NCBI GenBank assembly: GCA_023846275.1
Contig: JAIUJO010000084.1
Location: 1,225,487-1,289,486, forward strand
Direction of reading: 5' to 3'
DNA from: Vanilla planifolia
Lineage: Eukaryota > Streptophyta > Magnoliopsida > Asparagales > Orchidaceae
Length of the DNA: 64,000 nucleotides
In this document: piece after piece, positions 40,063 to 52,479 of the stretch
How positions within the stretch are numbered: the first letter of the stretch is position 1
Layout: each line of letters starts with the position of its first letter
The notes under the pieces: model-generated
What the model was told of the DNA's origin: nothing
The model's input: the letters and a program-made list of their open reading frames with translations, nothing else
Databases searched by the model: none
Translations under genes and position numbers: made by a program

Positions 40063-40287
40063 ATGTACTCAAATGTAATGACTCATATGATAATATTTTA
40101 TGGAGTTACTTTTGTTTTCCTTCATGATACAAGGGCTTGCCATTCTCTTTTTCTTGTGCTATATTTGAAGATGATTGAGGTAATAAAAAAATATCTAAAA
40201 TCAACACTGATGGTGAAGGCACCTTCAAAAGATGAGGTTCAAGTTAAGATTATTCAAAGAGACAAAAATTTTTCGTTGGTGTGTTAA
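40063..40287 (+). pseudogene. Gypsy aspartic protease remnant
   Basis: This 74-codon frame contains FLHDTRACHSLF, with DTRACHS at 40126-40146. It matches the retroviral-type protease active-site loop Asp-Thr-Gly followed by a small residue and Ser, here with Gly changed to Arg and a Cys in place of the Ser. Hydrophobic strands precede it as in the family. It lies about 600 bp upstream of RT in the same orientation, the expected place. With the Gly lost it could not be active. Confidence 0.65.
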
Positions 40288-40699
40288 GAATGAGTTTATA
40301 AAAGTCCAACGTTTACATTGAAGTTATCTAAGCTTGGTGATTGATTATTAAGAAAATAACTTTTTCCACGACGGTGTTAAACTCTATTAGTGTAGTCTTC
40401 TTTGTAATAAACCGATAGATTCTCATTCCTTTTGCAATATAAATATTAAATTTATAAAGAAGTTGTTTAGTGTGGCTAAGAAAGGAAGATGCAAAGAATC
40501 GAACCTTAACATGCATGATTTTGAATGCATAGTTATCAAAATGATTTGTTAAGGTTATTGTTTGACGACAAAGATGTGTTTTGTATTGACTTAGTGCTAA
40601 GAACTACACTATTGCCAAACAATATTTTTGGATGGCCCTAATAGAGTGATACGAACAAAGGTTTAGTTTTAGAACTTAACAAACATATGGTCTATTGGG

Positions 40700-41260
40700 G
40701 CCAAATTTTCTCCTTGAGGCACCCTTGTTAAAATCAAAGATAGTAGTCTACATATATATGTGGATCACCAAGATCGTAAAATAGTGACAAGCTAGAATTT
40801 ATAAACTTCTATAAGATGTATGACATGTTAGATCTGCTTTGAGGTGTTACAACAATCTTCAAGATAGATCTTCGATCAATTTATGAATACATATCAATTT
40901 AAGAGGTGGATTTGCCCAAGAAAAATTTCACAAATGATACAAATATTGTGAGTTAGTAGCCATACTATTTATGAATCTTATTAACATCATTTTTAGCCAT
41001 AACTTGACTTTTTTATCATATCGTTAATCAATAGCATTCTGCATATTGTTGAAGTGAATCTCATCATACACAAAATCATTAGACTACTTTGGAGTTGCTT
41101 AGGAGCAAGTAGTTATGTGTATAACGTACTTATTGCTCCATTGTGTTGGATAAAATAGCATTCCATGGTCATGTTGTCAATGTCAGCGGAGTTTCAATAG
41201 AACCCAGTAAGGTTCATGCTATCATTAGGGGAAAAGAAGGGTTATAAAGGCAAAAAATCC
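40700..41260 (+). pseudogene. Gypsy reverse transcriptase remnant
   Basis: Ordered RT blocks are visible across frames: GTLVKIKDSSLHIYVDHQDRK from about 40718, IFKIDLRSIYEY from 40855 (the palm block of Gypsy RT), DLPKKNFTND near 40910, FMNLINIIFSHN near 40968, and LDKIAFHGHVVN followed by GVSIEPSKVHA at 41146-41216. The DD-containing catalytic loop near 41030 is unrecognisable. Several in-frame stops and frame changes occur. Confidence 0.85.
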
Positions 41261-41399
41261 AATTTTTGTTGGGTGTTTTATAGTGCTACAACAATTTTGT
41301 ATCTAACTTCTTAATGTTTCATGCATAGTTGAATCAACTAACAAAGTTGGTGCAACTTTCTCTCAATCAAATCAATGTGAGCAAAGGTTCTAAGAGCTT

Positions 41400-41790
41400 A
41401 ACCTCAAGTAGAATGGGCCTTAAAAAGAGTTTTACTAATGCATCACATTTCTTTGGGTGTAGTTCATAGCTAGAAATGTTTAGTAGTAGTCAATGACTTT
41501 GATTAGTTATGCAAGCATGAACTCAATTACCCAATGCATGACCTACAATTGTTAGTTGTTTTATGGGGCTTCAACAATTAGAATCATTCCTTATATCAGA
41601 TGTAGGCTGATCTTCATAATGATGATAAATGCCTCAAGATTATTGTTTTATATACAGAGCCAGGCCTATGACAATGACATTAGTTGGAGCTCATTAATTG
41701 TTTTTACCTGAACATGAATGACTTCGAGGGAAACAAAATGTAATGATAGATACTTTGAATAGAAGTGTAGCTCTTAGGTTTATGCATGAA
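41400..41790 (+). pseudogene. Gypsy RNase H remnant
   Basis: KHELNYPMHDLQLLVV starts at 41513, the Glu-containing helix block that every Gypsy RNase H carries. LELINCF near 41690 and GKQNVMIDTLNR near 41730-41766 close the domain. Frame changes and stops separate the blocks. Its position directly after RT fits one polyprotein. Confidence 0.85.
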
Positions 41791-42059
41791 GAGCTTGCTG
41801 ACGAACGAGTTTGGGATGAATTTTTGTAAACTTTGGTCACAGTTGGTACCTTAGTCATTAGTGGCTCTAAATAGTACTCTTCAATTTATGATAATAAATG
41901 GATTTGTTTAGAACTCTTCAATGTGAATTCTTGATGTTATATAGAGGGATTTTGATACTTTGTTACAGTTATTGGAAGAATTTGGTGATGAGGCACAGCA
42001 TTTTGACCTAACAACATAGGAGTTATGTTCCATAACATTGATAGTTTAGAGAGACTAAT

Positions 42060-43210
42060 AAGAAAGTCACTTGATAAAAGGTTAACTTTTCACCTTTGTG
42101 AGAATAAGATGTAAAAAAACAATAACACCAACATTTTTCAGAGAGGCTTAAAGATACATGTAGTCTATTATATTTAAAACATCATGATCTATGACAAGTA
42201 AAGAGAACAATTAGAATCCTAGTGGTTTGCTTTATAATTTGGCAATACCTTAAAGATATGGGAGAAAATCACAATGACCTCTGTATAATGTTTTCAAAGG
42301 ACTAGAACGACTTTGATGTTATTTTTGTGATTATGTATTGATAAACTAAAGAACATAAAGTTTGGTTACTTGGAAGAAGGATTCAACTAGTAGATTGGCA
42401 AAGCTATTTGCATTTTAGATTGTTACACTATGAGGATTTCCTTCAATTATCAATTTTGGTAGATAAATAAAATTCAGCACATAATTCTAAAATGATTCCC
42501 AACAAACTTTGGGAATAACTCTTCGGTTTAGTAAAACATTTTTTCCTTAGATTAATGATCAATTTTAGAGGATGATTTAGAATACAGAGGACCTTATAAG
42601 GCTATGTACATGTTCATATTCTAGAAATCTATACAAGTAGCTGCTATTGGTTGAATATTTTTACCGTAATAACTATCAATTAGTGATGGACATGGAACCA
42701 TACATTGCATTTCATTGGTGTTGTAGATCACAGTTGCACATGGGAAGGACGATCCTGAGAAATTGTTATTGAAAAGAATATCAAGGAGATTTTACAACTA
42801 AAAAATAGATTGTGTAGTATAGGACGACAAACGAAATAATTTGATGGACTACACATGATAATTAGATTTGCTAATGGTGTTTCAATACTCTTTTAAGTTA
42901 GTTCAATGTGTAGATTGAACACTTTTCGAAATGCTTCAAAGTTACAGATAGATATATTTTATGATATAGAATTCTAAAGAGGATAGGGTCAATAAACCAT
43001 TAGCTTTAGTTGCTAGAATAGTTGGTAATCGTTAATGATGTCTTTCATGTCTTTAATTTGAAGAGATATGTCCCAAACCTAATGGGTACACCTCAATAAG
43101 TACTAAAGATTTTTCAATTGTAGAAAGTTGAGTCTTCTTAGGAGGTCACCTATGTTGTAATGCAATAATTTTGAGGAATGAGTGACTTCTTGGGAGTTAT
43201 ATATTGAGCA
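42060..43210 (+). pseudogene. Gypsy integrase remnant with possible chromodomain trace
   Basis: This is the DDE integrase that inserts the cDNA. Readable blocks: YLKDMGENHNDLC near 42250, DFDVIFVIM near 42310, LAKLFAF then IVTL then GFPSIINFG at about 42400-42460, TLGITLRFSK from 42506, and VNDVFHVFNLKRYVPN at 43031-43078. The Asp normally found after the GFPSII block is gone and stops interrupt most blocks. About 90 bp later FEE, a stop, then VTSWELYIEH (43170-43210) resembles the Trp-Glu stretch of a chromovirus chromodomain; this last point is tentative. Confidence 0.8.
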
Positions 43211-44117
43211 CATTGCAAATAGCCAGGTCTAGCAAATAGTTTGTATTATGTAGTCCTACTTCGGAGTTCCACCACTTAGTTATTTCCTAGATTTGTATGA
43301 TGTACTTTTAAGGATGATCAAAGGTATTCCATTTCTTAAAATTTACTATTAAAATTACAAAGTTTGGTGAGTTACCAAAATTAAAATCGTTTCCAATTTT
43401 TGAATGCTTGATATTTTTATAAGGAAGTATAAAATTTAAACCAAATTTTTCAATTTTAAATATTCAGGATGTGAGGGTAGCATTAGACCATGCATATCTT
43501 TAGAAATCAAATGTATATCATTTCAATTAAAAGCATAAATATATAACTCGAGAGCCAATTAAGGATTTATGACAAAAATCATTTAAGTTATAAATTAATT
43601 AAAGTATTTTGATGACATATGTTCTACAATTGGGTTGAGCTTGTTATATAAGTGATGAAGTGACTTTTGATGGCCTTGATAAAGCCTCACTAAGAGTTTG
43701 ATAGCGACAATTGAGATGTAGAGGTGGAAACATAGCCATTAAAAGTATGGAGGATGATTAAGAACCTTGAAGTAGAAGAAGCTCAATTTTGTTGCTGAAC
43801 TCCATTACTCAGATGGCATATGATGAACCTTAAGCTATGTAAGTAAATTAACTATTACATTTAAGATAAAACATTTAGCACTCTATTGTGAACACATGCT
43901 TTAATTCTTGAGCTTTTCTAAGGGAACTTAATATAAGACATATGAATGGAACCTTAATCAAGTAAAGAATGATATGTATTTTTTTCCATAAGTTTAGGGT
44001 TGTTTGAACTAAAAATCATGACTTGATAAAGTATATCATAGATTCCATCATGATTGAATGATTTAATCCTACTGCATAAATAAAGAAAATTGAGATCTAT
44101 CTTATATTTTATAACTT
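43211..44117 (+). other. Gypsy region after integrase, left of the Copia insertion
   Basis: Noncoding AT-rich sequence between the integrase end and the Copia element. Together with 51624-52479 it would form the post-pol segment before the 3' LTR. No motif read. Confidence 0.4.
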
Positions 44118-44122
44118 GTTCT
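44118..44122. repeat. Target-site duplication, left copy
   Basis: The sequence gttct directly precedes the TG edge of the left Copia LTR. It pairs with gttcc at 51619-51623, matching 4 of 5 bases with the last differing by a C/T transition, consistent with decay after insertion. Confidence 0.7.
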
Positions 44123-46432
44123 TGATGTAATCTTTACTTTGCTAATGCTCAATATGGTAGTTAATTTTGCTTTAGAACATTTTGTTATTTTGAACACCTT
44201 TCTTAAATTCAAATTTTGAATTATAAAATCATTGTTTGAAAAAGTTTTAAATAAAAATATTAAAAAAATATAAATTGTGGTTTAACTTTTTTAATAATAT
44301 ATTTTTTTAAAAGAAATAACTTTGAAATTTTAATTCATGCATGATTTTAATTAAATATTATTAAAAAGATATCCTAAATTCAACAATAATAAAGAAAAAT
44401 AAATACAACATGCTTTTTAAGTGGTTTGAACTTGCCCGTGGCTACATTCACCACTATTCAACAAGATCGAATTTCACTATCAAAATAACTCTCTTTAGCA
44501 ATAGCAAGTAGTAGTAACCTTTACAACTCACACCCTTTTACAGCAAGATGTAAGTGTTCATGTAAGTAATGTCAATCATAAAACATTACAATATCAAATC
44601 AAGATAAAAAATAATAATTAATCAAAATGCCTTAGTACTCTTTTTAAAAGAATGTATGACAAAAGTTTATGGAATATGATTTTATAATATGAGTGCACCT
44701 ATGAAAAAGTTTGAAAAAACCTAAACTGCATAAGTTAAAAATATTAAATTGAAAATATTTATCATTAAGTGTTAATTTTTTTAAGAAAAATGGAATCAAC
44801 AATGATGTTCCACTAACATAAAATTTTTTTCAAATGCTGAAAAATTAATAAAAAAAATAAATAATTGATTTTAAAAAAGTCATTAATAAGATGTTAAATC
44901 AAAGAAAATGTTGAAGCAAGAAAGAGGAAAAATTAGTCATAAATATGGCTCCTACAAAGGCATGAAAATTGCATTATGATTTTAATTTTTCTTCTTCTCT
45001 TCTAAAAATCATATAATAAGGTTAAATAATCAGTTCTCAAGTTCTTCATGCTCCACCATTTAAATTAGAATAGTTTAAAATATTGCTAAATTTTTTTAGG
45101 GATTAGAATGGTCAACAAAAATAGCCATTAAAATTTTAGTGTTATAAACAAATGAAAATGACTTTTTAGAATACTAATTACGATCTGGAACAATAATTGC
45201 CACATGTTCTAGCTCAACAAAAAAGTGTTGCTCGATGAGAATACAAATTAAAGGGTCAAGATGTAATCTTGATGCATAAAAGCTTTACTCATAAAGATGG
45301 AGATGGTCTTATCCAACCTATCCTATTTTATAGATGAATGGCTAGATGATATGCACTGTTCATATAATGAAGGTGATCTTAACCATTTGTTCATGTTTTA
45401 TATATAGATGGTAAGATAAAAATTATTATTCAAATTGGTAGAATTGACCTCATCCATTCAATTAGGCCTGCAAGATAATGATTAGATGAAATCTACTACT
45501 AACAAAAGTGGTTGTTTGACATAGAAGCAGATAAAGATGATTTTTACTATTTCAATGCAAACTTATACGTGATGTTTGGAATTTATAATTCTTTCTCTCA
45601 GTATATAAGTTAGCCAAATGGGGCTGGTTTGTCACTTGTCCGCACGAGAGGTCATGACCCAAGTTAATGCTCATATGTATATGAGTCCAACATAACTCAA
45701 TCCAAGAACTTGCCACTTCATGAGTGTAACTTCACCTCAAAAAATTATTTCCTTGTTTATTTAACTCAAGATACTAAGGGTCTAACCAAACCTTTTGCTT
45801 GAACTGACCAAGTTCACTTAGTGTCCTTACTTAGGGCTCCTCAAGAACTTTTCCCAACACTTCGGGCCATTTCCTAATGCTTCGACAACCTGATGTGGGC
45901 TATGGGCTTGGCCATGAATTGGTTTCTTAAGCCAATTTTTTTCTAAAACAAACTTTTATATATTTAATATTTGCTTTATTATTTTTTAAATAATTTTTAT
46001 TGTTATTTAAAAGATAATATATTTTTGTAACCACTAAAACAATAATGAATAATAAATCTATAATAATGCATGTGGATGAATGATGTTATACAACCTAAAT
46101 TTGCCACACGTAAACAGATGATTGGATAAACAAAGAGATGCATAAATGTTTCTAGGACTCACTTCTGAAACTTAGCAATGGCACCAAAACTTTGATCAAT
46201 GACTGCTTGATATGCCAATTAAGCCATAGCTAAAGCATAGCCATGAACATTGCTTGATATTGCTTCACTAGTAGATTGCTTCAAGAGATATCTACTGAAA
46301 GCTCTCCAATCGATTTATCTCATAAGAGCTTCATATGCATGACAAGAAAGATACCCAAGAAATGTTTTAAAGAAACTAACATAATGGCTTTGTCATCATT
46401 AAATAAGTGGTTACATGACTAAGGATACAACA
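44123..46432 (-). repeat. Copia 3' LTR (left copy)
   Basis: About 2.31 kb, starting TGATGTAA and ending CA on the plus strand. It aligns with 49361-51618 over its length. Landmarks: gataaaaattattattcaa at 45413 and 50562; the gtaagctaaagggggct-like text near 45610 and 50808; gggccatttcctaatgcttc against aatttcctaatagtttggg near 45864 and 51048; tgatatgcc...ttaagccatagct near 46210 and 51394; and gatgcatgac near 46335 and 51520. Divergence is heavy, so the insertion is old. Confidence 0.88.
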
Positions 46433-46445
46433 ACCTCCCTCTTTT
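46433..46445 (-). promoter_or_regulatory. Copia polypurine tract
   Basis: On the minus strand this reads aaaagagggaggt, directly next to the 3' LTR edge, which then starts tgttgtatcc. A purine run here primes plus-strand DNA synthesis in LTR retrotransposons. Its position fixes the LTR border and the minus orientation. Confidence 0.85.
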
Positions 46446-47869
46446 GATGATTGGAAAACCAATGACAAAATAGTGAAATTAAAACATATAAATTGTGCAA
46501 GCATGCATATGCTCTCCTTACATTCTTATTGCACCTTAATACATGAAATTCATATAATTATTCGACAAACCTGGGATGTAATTAATGTTTTTAATGTAAC
46601 ACATATCTTTCTTCTGTTTTCTCATGCACCAAAAGGTAAAACAAAATTGGAAGATGCAAACAATGGGCTAACACAATAATAATATTTGTGCATTTCCTTT
46701 CAAAACCTATATGTAGAAGTTATAACATAATAATTTTTAAAAAAATATCAAAAACAAAAGTTATTTAATAATTTTTATATACAAAAAAAATGTAGATTAT
46801 TAAACTTTATAAAAAAACATATTAGCAATCATATAAAAATATAGCAATACTAATTAATGATCATGCATTCTATCCATGTTTAGCTTAATAACAATGATGT
46901 TTTTGAACTCTATTACTCCCTTTGTTTATATTTTTAGTAATTCCTATGAGAACCAAATAAAATAAGGTCTTAAGATTAAACAACTTATAAGGCTTCTACT
47001 TCATTTAATTTTAAAAATGTAAAATGATTTGCAATAAAACTATGGATATGATTATATAAATTCTAAGAACTACACTTAATTAGTAAATTATATGTTATTG
47101 ATTCTTACAATAAGTACAAATAATTCTCTTATTAAAATTATTTGTGATTTCAACACATGATATGGACTAATAACTCTAAAAATCTATCAATACAAGAAAA
47201 TAACATTCTAGACTCTATTGATAGAAATTATTTCTTCAATCAAAATTATTGAATGTTTTAAGAAAGAAAGACCAAGGGTAGAATTAATTGATATTCTTGT
47301 TAACTCCACCTAAAATCTAGCTTATGCACTCCTTAGTTTTAATCATACCAAGAATAATGTGAGCTTGTGAAGGATTTGAATAGTTAATGATTTGGTAAAA
47401 AGAATTAGATATTGTTACAAGAAAATCTATATTTCAAAGTCCATTTAAAAGGAGTAATAAAATAGCATTTTCTTAAAGTTCTTATATTTTTTATAAATAT
47501 TAGGTTTTATTCACCATTAACTGCTTCCTCAATTTCCAACAAATCATCTAAGGGCTTGACATGTATGAACATTTATATCACCCTGAGTTCCAACTTAAAT
47601 TCTTTCAAATTATATATCTATAATTCATAACTTGCGTCATTACAAAAAGCATGTTCACTTTCCTCACATGTGACCATCACTTCAACAATGTTCATATGAC
47701 GTTTATGACAAACAAATAAATTCATATTGCTTTTAGCAATAACTAAAAATCAAAGCACAACACCAACATTACCAAGTTATTCATGGTAACAAATAAAAAG
47801 CATCATAGTCTTGATACACTTATCTTCCTAAAATCATTCTATGTAAGCAAACATTTGTTCTTTAACCTA
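46446..47869 (-). other. Copia internal region without readable pol
   Basis: In a full element this side of the protease would hold integrase, RT and RNase H, about 3 kb. Only 1.4 kb remains and no block of these enzymes could be read in any frame. The plus-strand frame at 46473-46679 has no signature. Confidence 0.5.
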
Positions 47870-47899
47870 CATATTGAAACGTGAACTATCCAATTTCCA
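47870..47899 (-). pseudogene. Copia protease active-site trace
   Basis: The complement reads WKLDSSRFNM. Copia proteases carry a Trp-x-Leu-Asp-Ser-Gly core followed by Ser and Met positions, and this text keeps the Trp, Leu, Asp, Ser and Met, with the Gly lost. It lies about 170 bp downstream of the IWVPK motif on the same strand, as expected. Confidence 0.55.
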
Positions 47900-48070
47900 T
47901 AAGTTGATAATAAATAAATCTAGATCAGACACTAACAAAATTAATTCATTAATGTTAAAAATATGGACCACTCACATTTTGCAAGTCAGTCATACGTAAA
48001 CTCATAAGGTAAGGCTTGTCTTCGTAGGTCTTAATTATGGAGACACACCAATATGGCTATTTAAGTTTAA

Positions 48071-48342
48071 AATTTTTGGAACCCAAATCATCATGGGTTC
48101 AGTTATGGCAACATTTTTTGTGGGTCATTAACAAATGTATTTTTTAAACATGTCCTCTTAGGAATCAATTCATATTTATGCCACTTTAAATACCTGAATT
48201 TCCTAATAAGATAATGCCAAAGAATATATTCATACCTATCACAATAATTGCATACAACCAAGGATTTAGCATCAAAATGAAAAGTATGCCAACTAGCATT
48301 ATTTATCACCATGTAGTTATATGATGGAGCATGTTTACGCAT
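48071..48342 (-). pseudogene. Copia gag remnant with mutated CCHC zinc knuckle
   Basis: The 79-codon frame at 48342-48103 contains VVCNYCDRYEYILWHY (residues 29-44). Spacing fits Cys-x2-Cys-x4-His-x4-Cys with Cys31 and Cys34 intact and Tyr at positions 39 and 44. Both Tyr codons are TAT, one C-to-T step from His CAT and one G-to-A step from Cys TGT. It continues KWHKYELIPKR and, after a frame break, MIWVPKI at 48071-48094, the motif that follows the knuckle in SIRE-type gag. Such a knuckle could not bind zinc. Confidence 0.8.
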
Positions 48343-49345
48343 ATATGCAAAATAACAATGCCAATTATTGTCTTAATTTATATGAGTAAATGACGGAGCA
48401 TATAAACATACATATGAATGAGGATAACCATAAGAAAGAGGCACACATGAAGATACACTAGACAACTTTTCTATCAAATAATTTAGCCCATTTTATATCA
48501 ACACAATATTATTTTACTTTTTCTTTCCAAAAACAATTTTCTTTTCTTAAAAAAAATATTTCACATCTCAACGAAGCAATACAAAAGACTAAAGATGTTT
48601 CACATCAATCAAATTTATTTTCTAAAGTACTTAAATCATAAACATGTCTAAGTGACTCACTTTGAAGCTATTAATTTTTAACTTTATACTCATTGCTTTA
48701 TCCTTTTAATAGTAAAACAAATGTACTTATTTGTTGTTTTTTGCTTGAAGTTTAGCATACATTCTAATAAATTTCTTATGCTCCATTATAAGTTCATCAA
48801 AAGATTAGATAATTTATCATCAATAACATTATGATTATCTTTAGCAGAGAAGGAAAAATGTTATGCACCTTAACATGATGAGCTTTCTTCTAAGGAACAT
48901 AAATTTTCTTTCTTCTTTTTTTTCTTTATATTTTCCTTTCTCATTTGCTTCTTAAATTAAATTTGAAGCACAGACAATTTGACATGCCAATTCTTTAATT
49001 CTTACGTAGCCTATAAGCAAGTCGTTGGATGACAAATGTTGATTCCATTTTATTGTAGAACAACAAAAAAAAGTGATTCATTCCTTTTGCATTTTTTAGC
49101 CATGAATGTCTTATAGATTGTTCGTAAAATTTTTTTAAAGTAATAAAAGGCTTTTCAAATAATAGTCATAAATCAACATCAAAATTTCAAATAAATGCTT
49201 TAAATTTATGTTTTCACTAAGAAAAAATTTGACTGCCAAATATTAGTAGATCCACGACATTAACAATATAGTCAACAATTCACTGCATAAAAGAAATGAA
49301 AAGGAAAGGATCTTCTCTTGGAAATTTCCTCCTGTGATGTAACTT
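48343..49345 (-). other. Copia gag upstream part and leader, unreadable
   Basis: By position this is the leader and the capsid part of gag between the primer site and the zinc knuckle. A Lys-rich stretch is encoded around 48880-48950, but no clear block could be read. Confidence 0.45.
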
Positions 49346-49347
49346 CT

Positions 49348-49358
49348 CTCTAATACCA
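49348..49358 (-). promoter_or_regulatory. Copia primer-binding site (tRNA-iMet)
   Basis: The complement reads TGGTATTAGAG, two bases after the 5' LTR end. It equals the usual plant initiator tRNA-Met primer site except for one C-to-T change. It primes minus-strand DNA synthesis and independently confirms both the LTR edge and the minus orientation. Confidence 0.88.
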
Positions 49359-49360
49359 CT

Positions 49361-51618
49361 TGATGTAAACTATGTTAGACTAATGCAAATGGGGGGTGAC
49401 TTGTGCTTTTAATCTTTTTTTTTTATTTTTATAATTTTTCATAAATTAAAATTTAATGATCATAAAATTATTTATTTTAAAAGTTTTTTTAATATAAATA
49501 TTAAAATAAAATAAAACATTAGTGATTTTAACATATTTTTGATAAAAAAAATTATACTTCATAAAAATAATTTTAAAGATTTATTTTATACATGTTTTTA
49601 ATGAAATATTGTTAGATAAGAAAAAAATCATAAATTATATAATAACAAAAAAAATAAAAATAGTAATAGATTTTTAGGTGATATGGCATAGCCTATATCC
49701 ACATCTACCCCTAGTCAACTCGATTAAGATTCCACTATAAAAACTACTATTTTTTGTCATAGCAAAGAAATGTTACCTTTGCAAACAACTACCTTTTACC
49801 AAGTAGGTTGGGTTTCGCCAAGAAAATTTTAATTATAAAGGCTTACAATATTGAAGCATAATATAAAGAAATAATTAATCACAATGTTTCACTATTCATT
49901 TACAAAATTATTTATGGTACAGGTATGTTGATTACTATGTCGGAATATGTGTAAACATATGAAGTGGTTGAAATAATCTAAAGGATAGTTTTGAAATATT
50001 AAATCCAAAGTATTTATCAATATGCATTAACATTTTTAATAAAAAAAGAATCAATAAATATCTTACATTAGTATTGCCTTTTAAAAAAGTTAATTCTAAA
50101 GAAGTCAACATTATGATGTGTAATAGAAGTAAATTCTTAAGTAAGAAACAGAAAAAATAGTTGCAAACATAACTTCAGTAAAGGAGTCAAAATTGTATGG
50201 CAATTTTCTTTTTCTCTCTTTCCCTTCCAAAAATATTGATGCAACCAATAAAATATTTTAGTCTCCAACACCTAGGGTACCTCTATTTATATTACACTAT
50301 TTTAGATGAAAATGGAATTTATTTGTGTACTAAAAAGGCACCCAAAATAATAATTAAGATTTCAATGTTATAAACAAGCAAAATGTACAAGAGCAATGAT
50401 ATTCATCTAATTTAGTTTGACGAAACAAAAGCTATTGAATTAGAAAGAGACCATCTCAACCATTGGATCAAGTTTTACAGATGGATGTTTGCAACGTGTG
50501 CAATTTTATAAATTGCAAAGAAGATCTTAGCCATTTTATATAGTTGTATGGATGGGTAGTGAGATAAAAATTATTATTCAAAAAATCTAAACTTATCTTA
50601 TCCATTCAATCAAGATTGTTAGGTGAACAATTTATTGCAATCTACTCTTCCAAAAAGTTGATGCACTTCTAACCATTTGATGATGAAAATGCATGATCAA
50701 TGGCACTAGTTCACTCTTTTTGAGAAGAAAATCAGGTGGAATTGTAGTCCCACATCATAAGCTTATATAAGATGTTAGATGTTTATAACACTTTCTCTTA
50801 CATATAGGTAAGCTAAAGGGGGCTACCTATCCCGTTGGGCACTTAAGAGGTAAAAACCCAAGTTACTTACAAATATCCACATGGGTTCGATCTATGTTGA
50901 TCCAACAAGACCTATCCCATAAATCAAAAAATGGTCTAAAAAAATATTTATTGGATTAATTTAACTTAAGCCACTAATGTTTTCAGTGTGACTTGAACAC
51001 AGCTCAAGTCAGCTCACTTTGTTTGCTTACCCACTACTCACTTTGCTAATTTCCTAATAGTTTGGGCCACTTGGCCCAAGCTATGTGCATGGCTGTGTCT
51101 TTGCTTTTTAAGCCAAGTTTTGTTTTCTTTTTAAGGACATATTTTATATATTTAACAATTTTTATTATTTTTTAAAACACTTTTATAATAATTAAAATGA
51201 TAAAATATTTTTACAACTATTAAAATAATAAAGTGTAAGAAATCAATAATAATGTAGGTGAATTAATGATTTTCTACAACCAAAATATGCCATACATAAT
51301 CTAAGTGATAGGATAAATAATCAAACTATTTTTTTTTTGTAGATGGACTTTAGACAGTTAGTTACTCCACCAAGAGTTTGATTAATGGCTCCTTGATATG
51401 CCGTTTAAGCCATAGCTAGAGCATAGTCACCAACACTACTTAACATTGCTTCACATATGGATTGGTCTATCAGACATCTAGTTAAATCTTTCCAATTGAT
51501 TGATCTTGTAGGAGCTTTAGATGCATGACCTAAAAGACACCCAAGAAAAGTGTTGGAGAAATAAACAAATTGATATTTTTGCCATCAAACAAGTGCTTCC
51601 ATGACCATGGGTATAGCA
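49361..51618 (-). repeat. Copia 5' LTR (right copy)
   Basis: About 2.26 kb, TG...CA on the plus strand, aligned with the left copy at 44123-46432. The inner edge tgatgtaaac...gactaatgc matches tgatgtaatc...gctaatgct at 44123. Near its inner end is a ggggggtgac run that has decayed in the left copy. The outer edge atgaccatgggtatagca corresponds to atgactaaggatacaaca at 46415-46432. Confidence 0.88.
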
Positions 51619-51623
51619 GTTCC
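51619..51623. repeat. Target-site duplication, right copy
   Basis: The sequence gttcc directly follows the CA edge of the right Copia LTR and pairs with gttct at 44118-44122. Confidence 0.7.
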
Positions 51624-52479
51624 TTACAAAAATGTGATATATGATCAGTTTATTAATTTTAAATATAAATTAGAACTTATTGAAATTAATTCTTTATGTA
51701 TTAGTCATACTAACATTTCAACAATACTTAAGATGAAGTTTCAACTTATCAATGTTATGGATTTAGCTAAAACATTATTTATTCCTTTCTATAATAAATT
51801 TCTTATTATGATTAATACTCGATAATTATCAATAAATTATTTAAACTTTTCCATAATAAATATGGAATCATTTTTTATAAAAAATGACATTTATCATTGA
51901 TGTTGAAGTTTACACTAAGCCATTAGAAAACTATGACATGATGATAAACATTCTATTGAGAAAACTTAGTAAGAATATGAAACAACGTATTGGGAAGTTT
52001 CTATGAACATATGAAATTTTAATTCCTAAAAATAAAATCAAATGGTTGAGCCATTGTGGGGAAGTGGGAATTATTACTTAAAGTAAAGTCATGACACTAA
52101 GTGGTTAGGCGATAGTAATGGCTTATGATAATATTCTCTTAGTTTAATTGTGGCGAGGATTTAGAGTCACTCTTTAGCCTTTAAAAAATGCCCAAGTTGA
52201 GGAACTCTTTTGTTTAGAAAAAAATAGTTTGAGTTTTAGAAGAATAATTTATGAATTAGAACTTGAAGAGCTAGCTACAATGGCTTGGTTAACCATTAGT
52301 TAGTACTAAAGACCTTTTAAGACATCTTAGAGATCATAGAGATTTAAATTTAGGGGTTATAGGGAAACAATTTAAATCAAGTAGGGTTTTAAACTTAAAG
52401 TCCTTAGAGTTTGAGATTTAAAAGTTCAAAGTTGAATGTTTAAACATAAGATTTAAAATTGATGTATATATCTAACGCT
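51624..52479 (+). other. Gypsy region right of the Copia insertion
   Basis: This continues the Gypsy element interrupted at 44118, before its second LTR-like repeat. It is AT-rich with no readable protein; the open frame ending at 51825 is a chance frame that begins inside the Copia LTR. Confidence 0.4.

Larger units (their letters stand above)
44123..51618 (-). mobile_element. Decayed Copia (SIRE/Maximus-type) LTR retrotransposon, pol unrecognised
   Basis: The element reads on the minus strand: 5' LTR 51618-49361, primer site, gag, protease trace, polypurine tract, 3' LTR 46432-44123. Total length is about 7.5 kb, but the internal part is only about 2.9 kb, too short for a full SIRE-type gag-pol. 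Readable internal coding is the gag zinc knuckle, an IWVPK motif and a protease trace. I find no RT, RNase H or integrase. It lies inside the Gypsy element with a near-matching 5-bp duplication at its edges. It could be an internally deleted autonomous copy or a large non-autonomous derivative. Confidence 0.85.
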
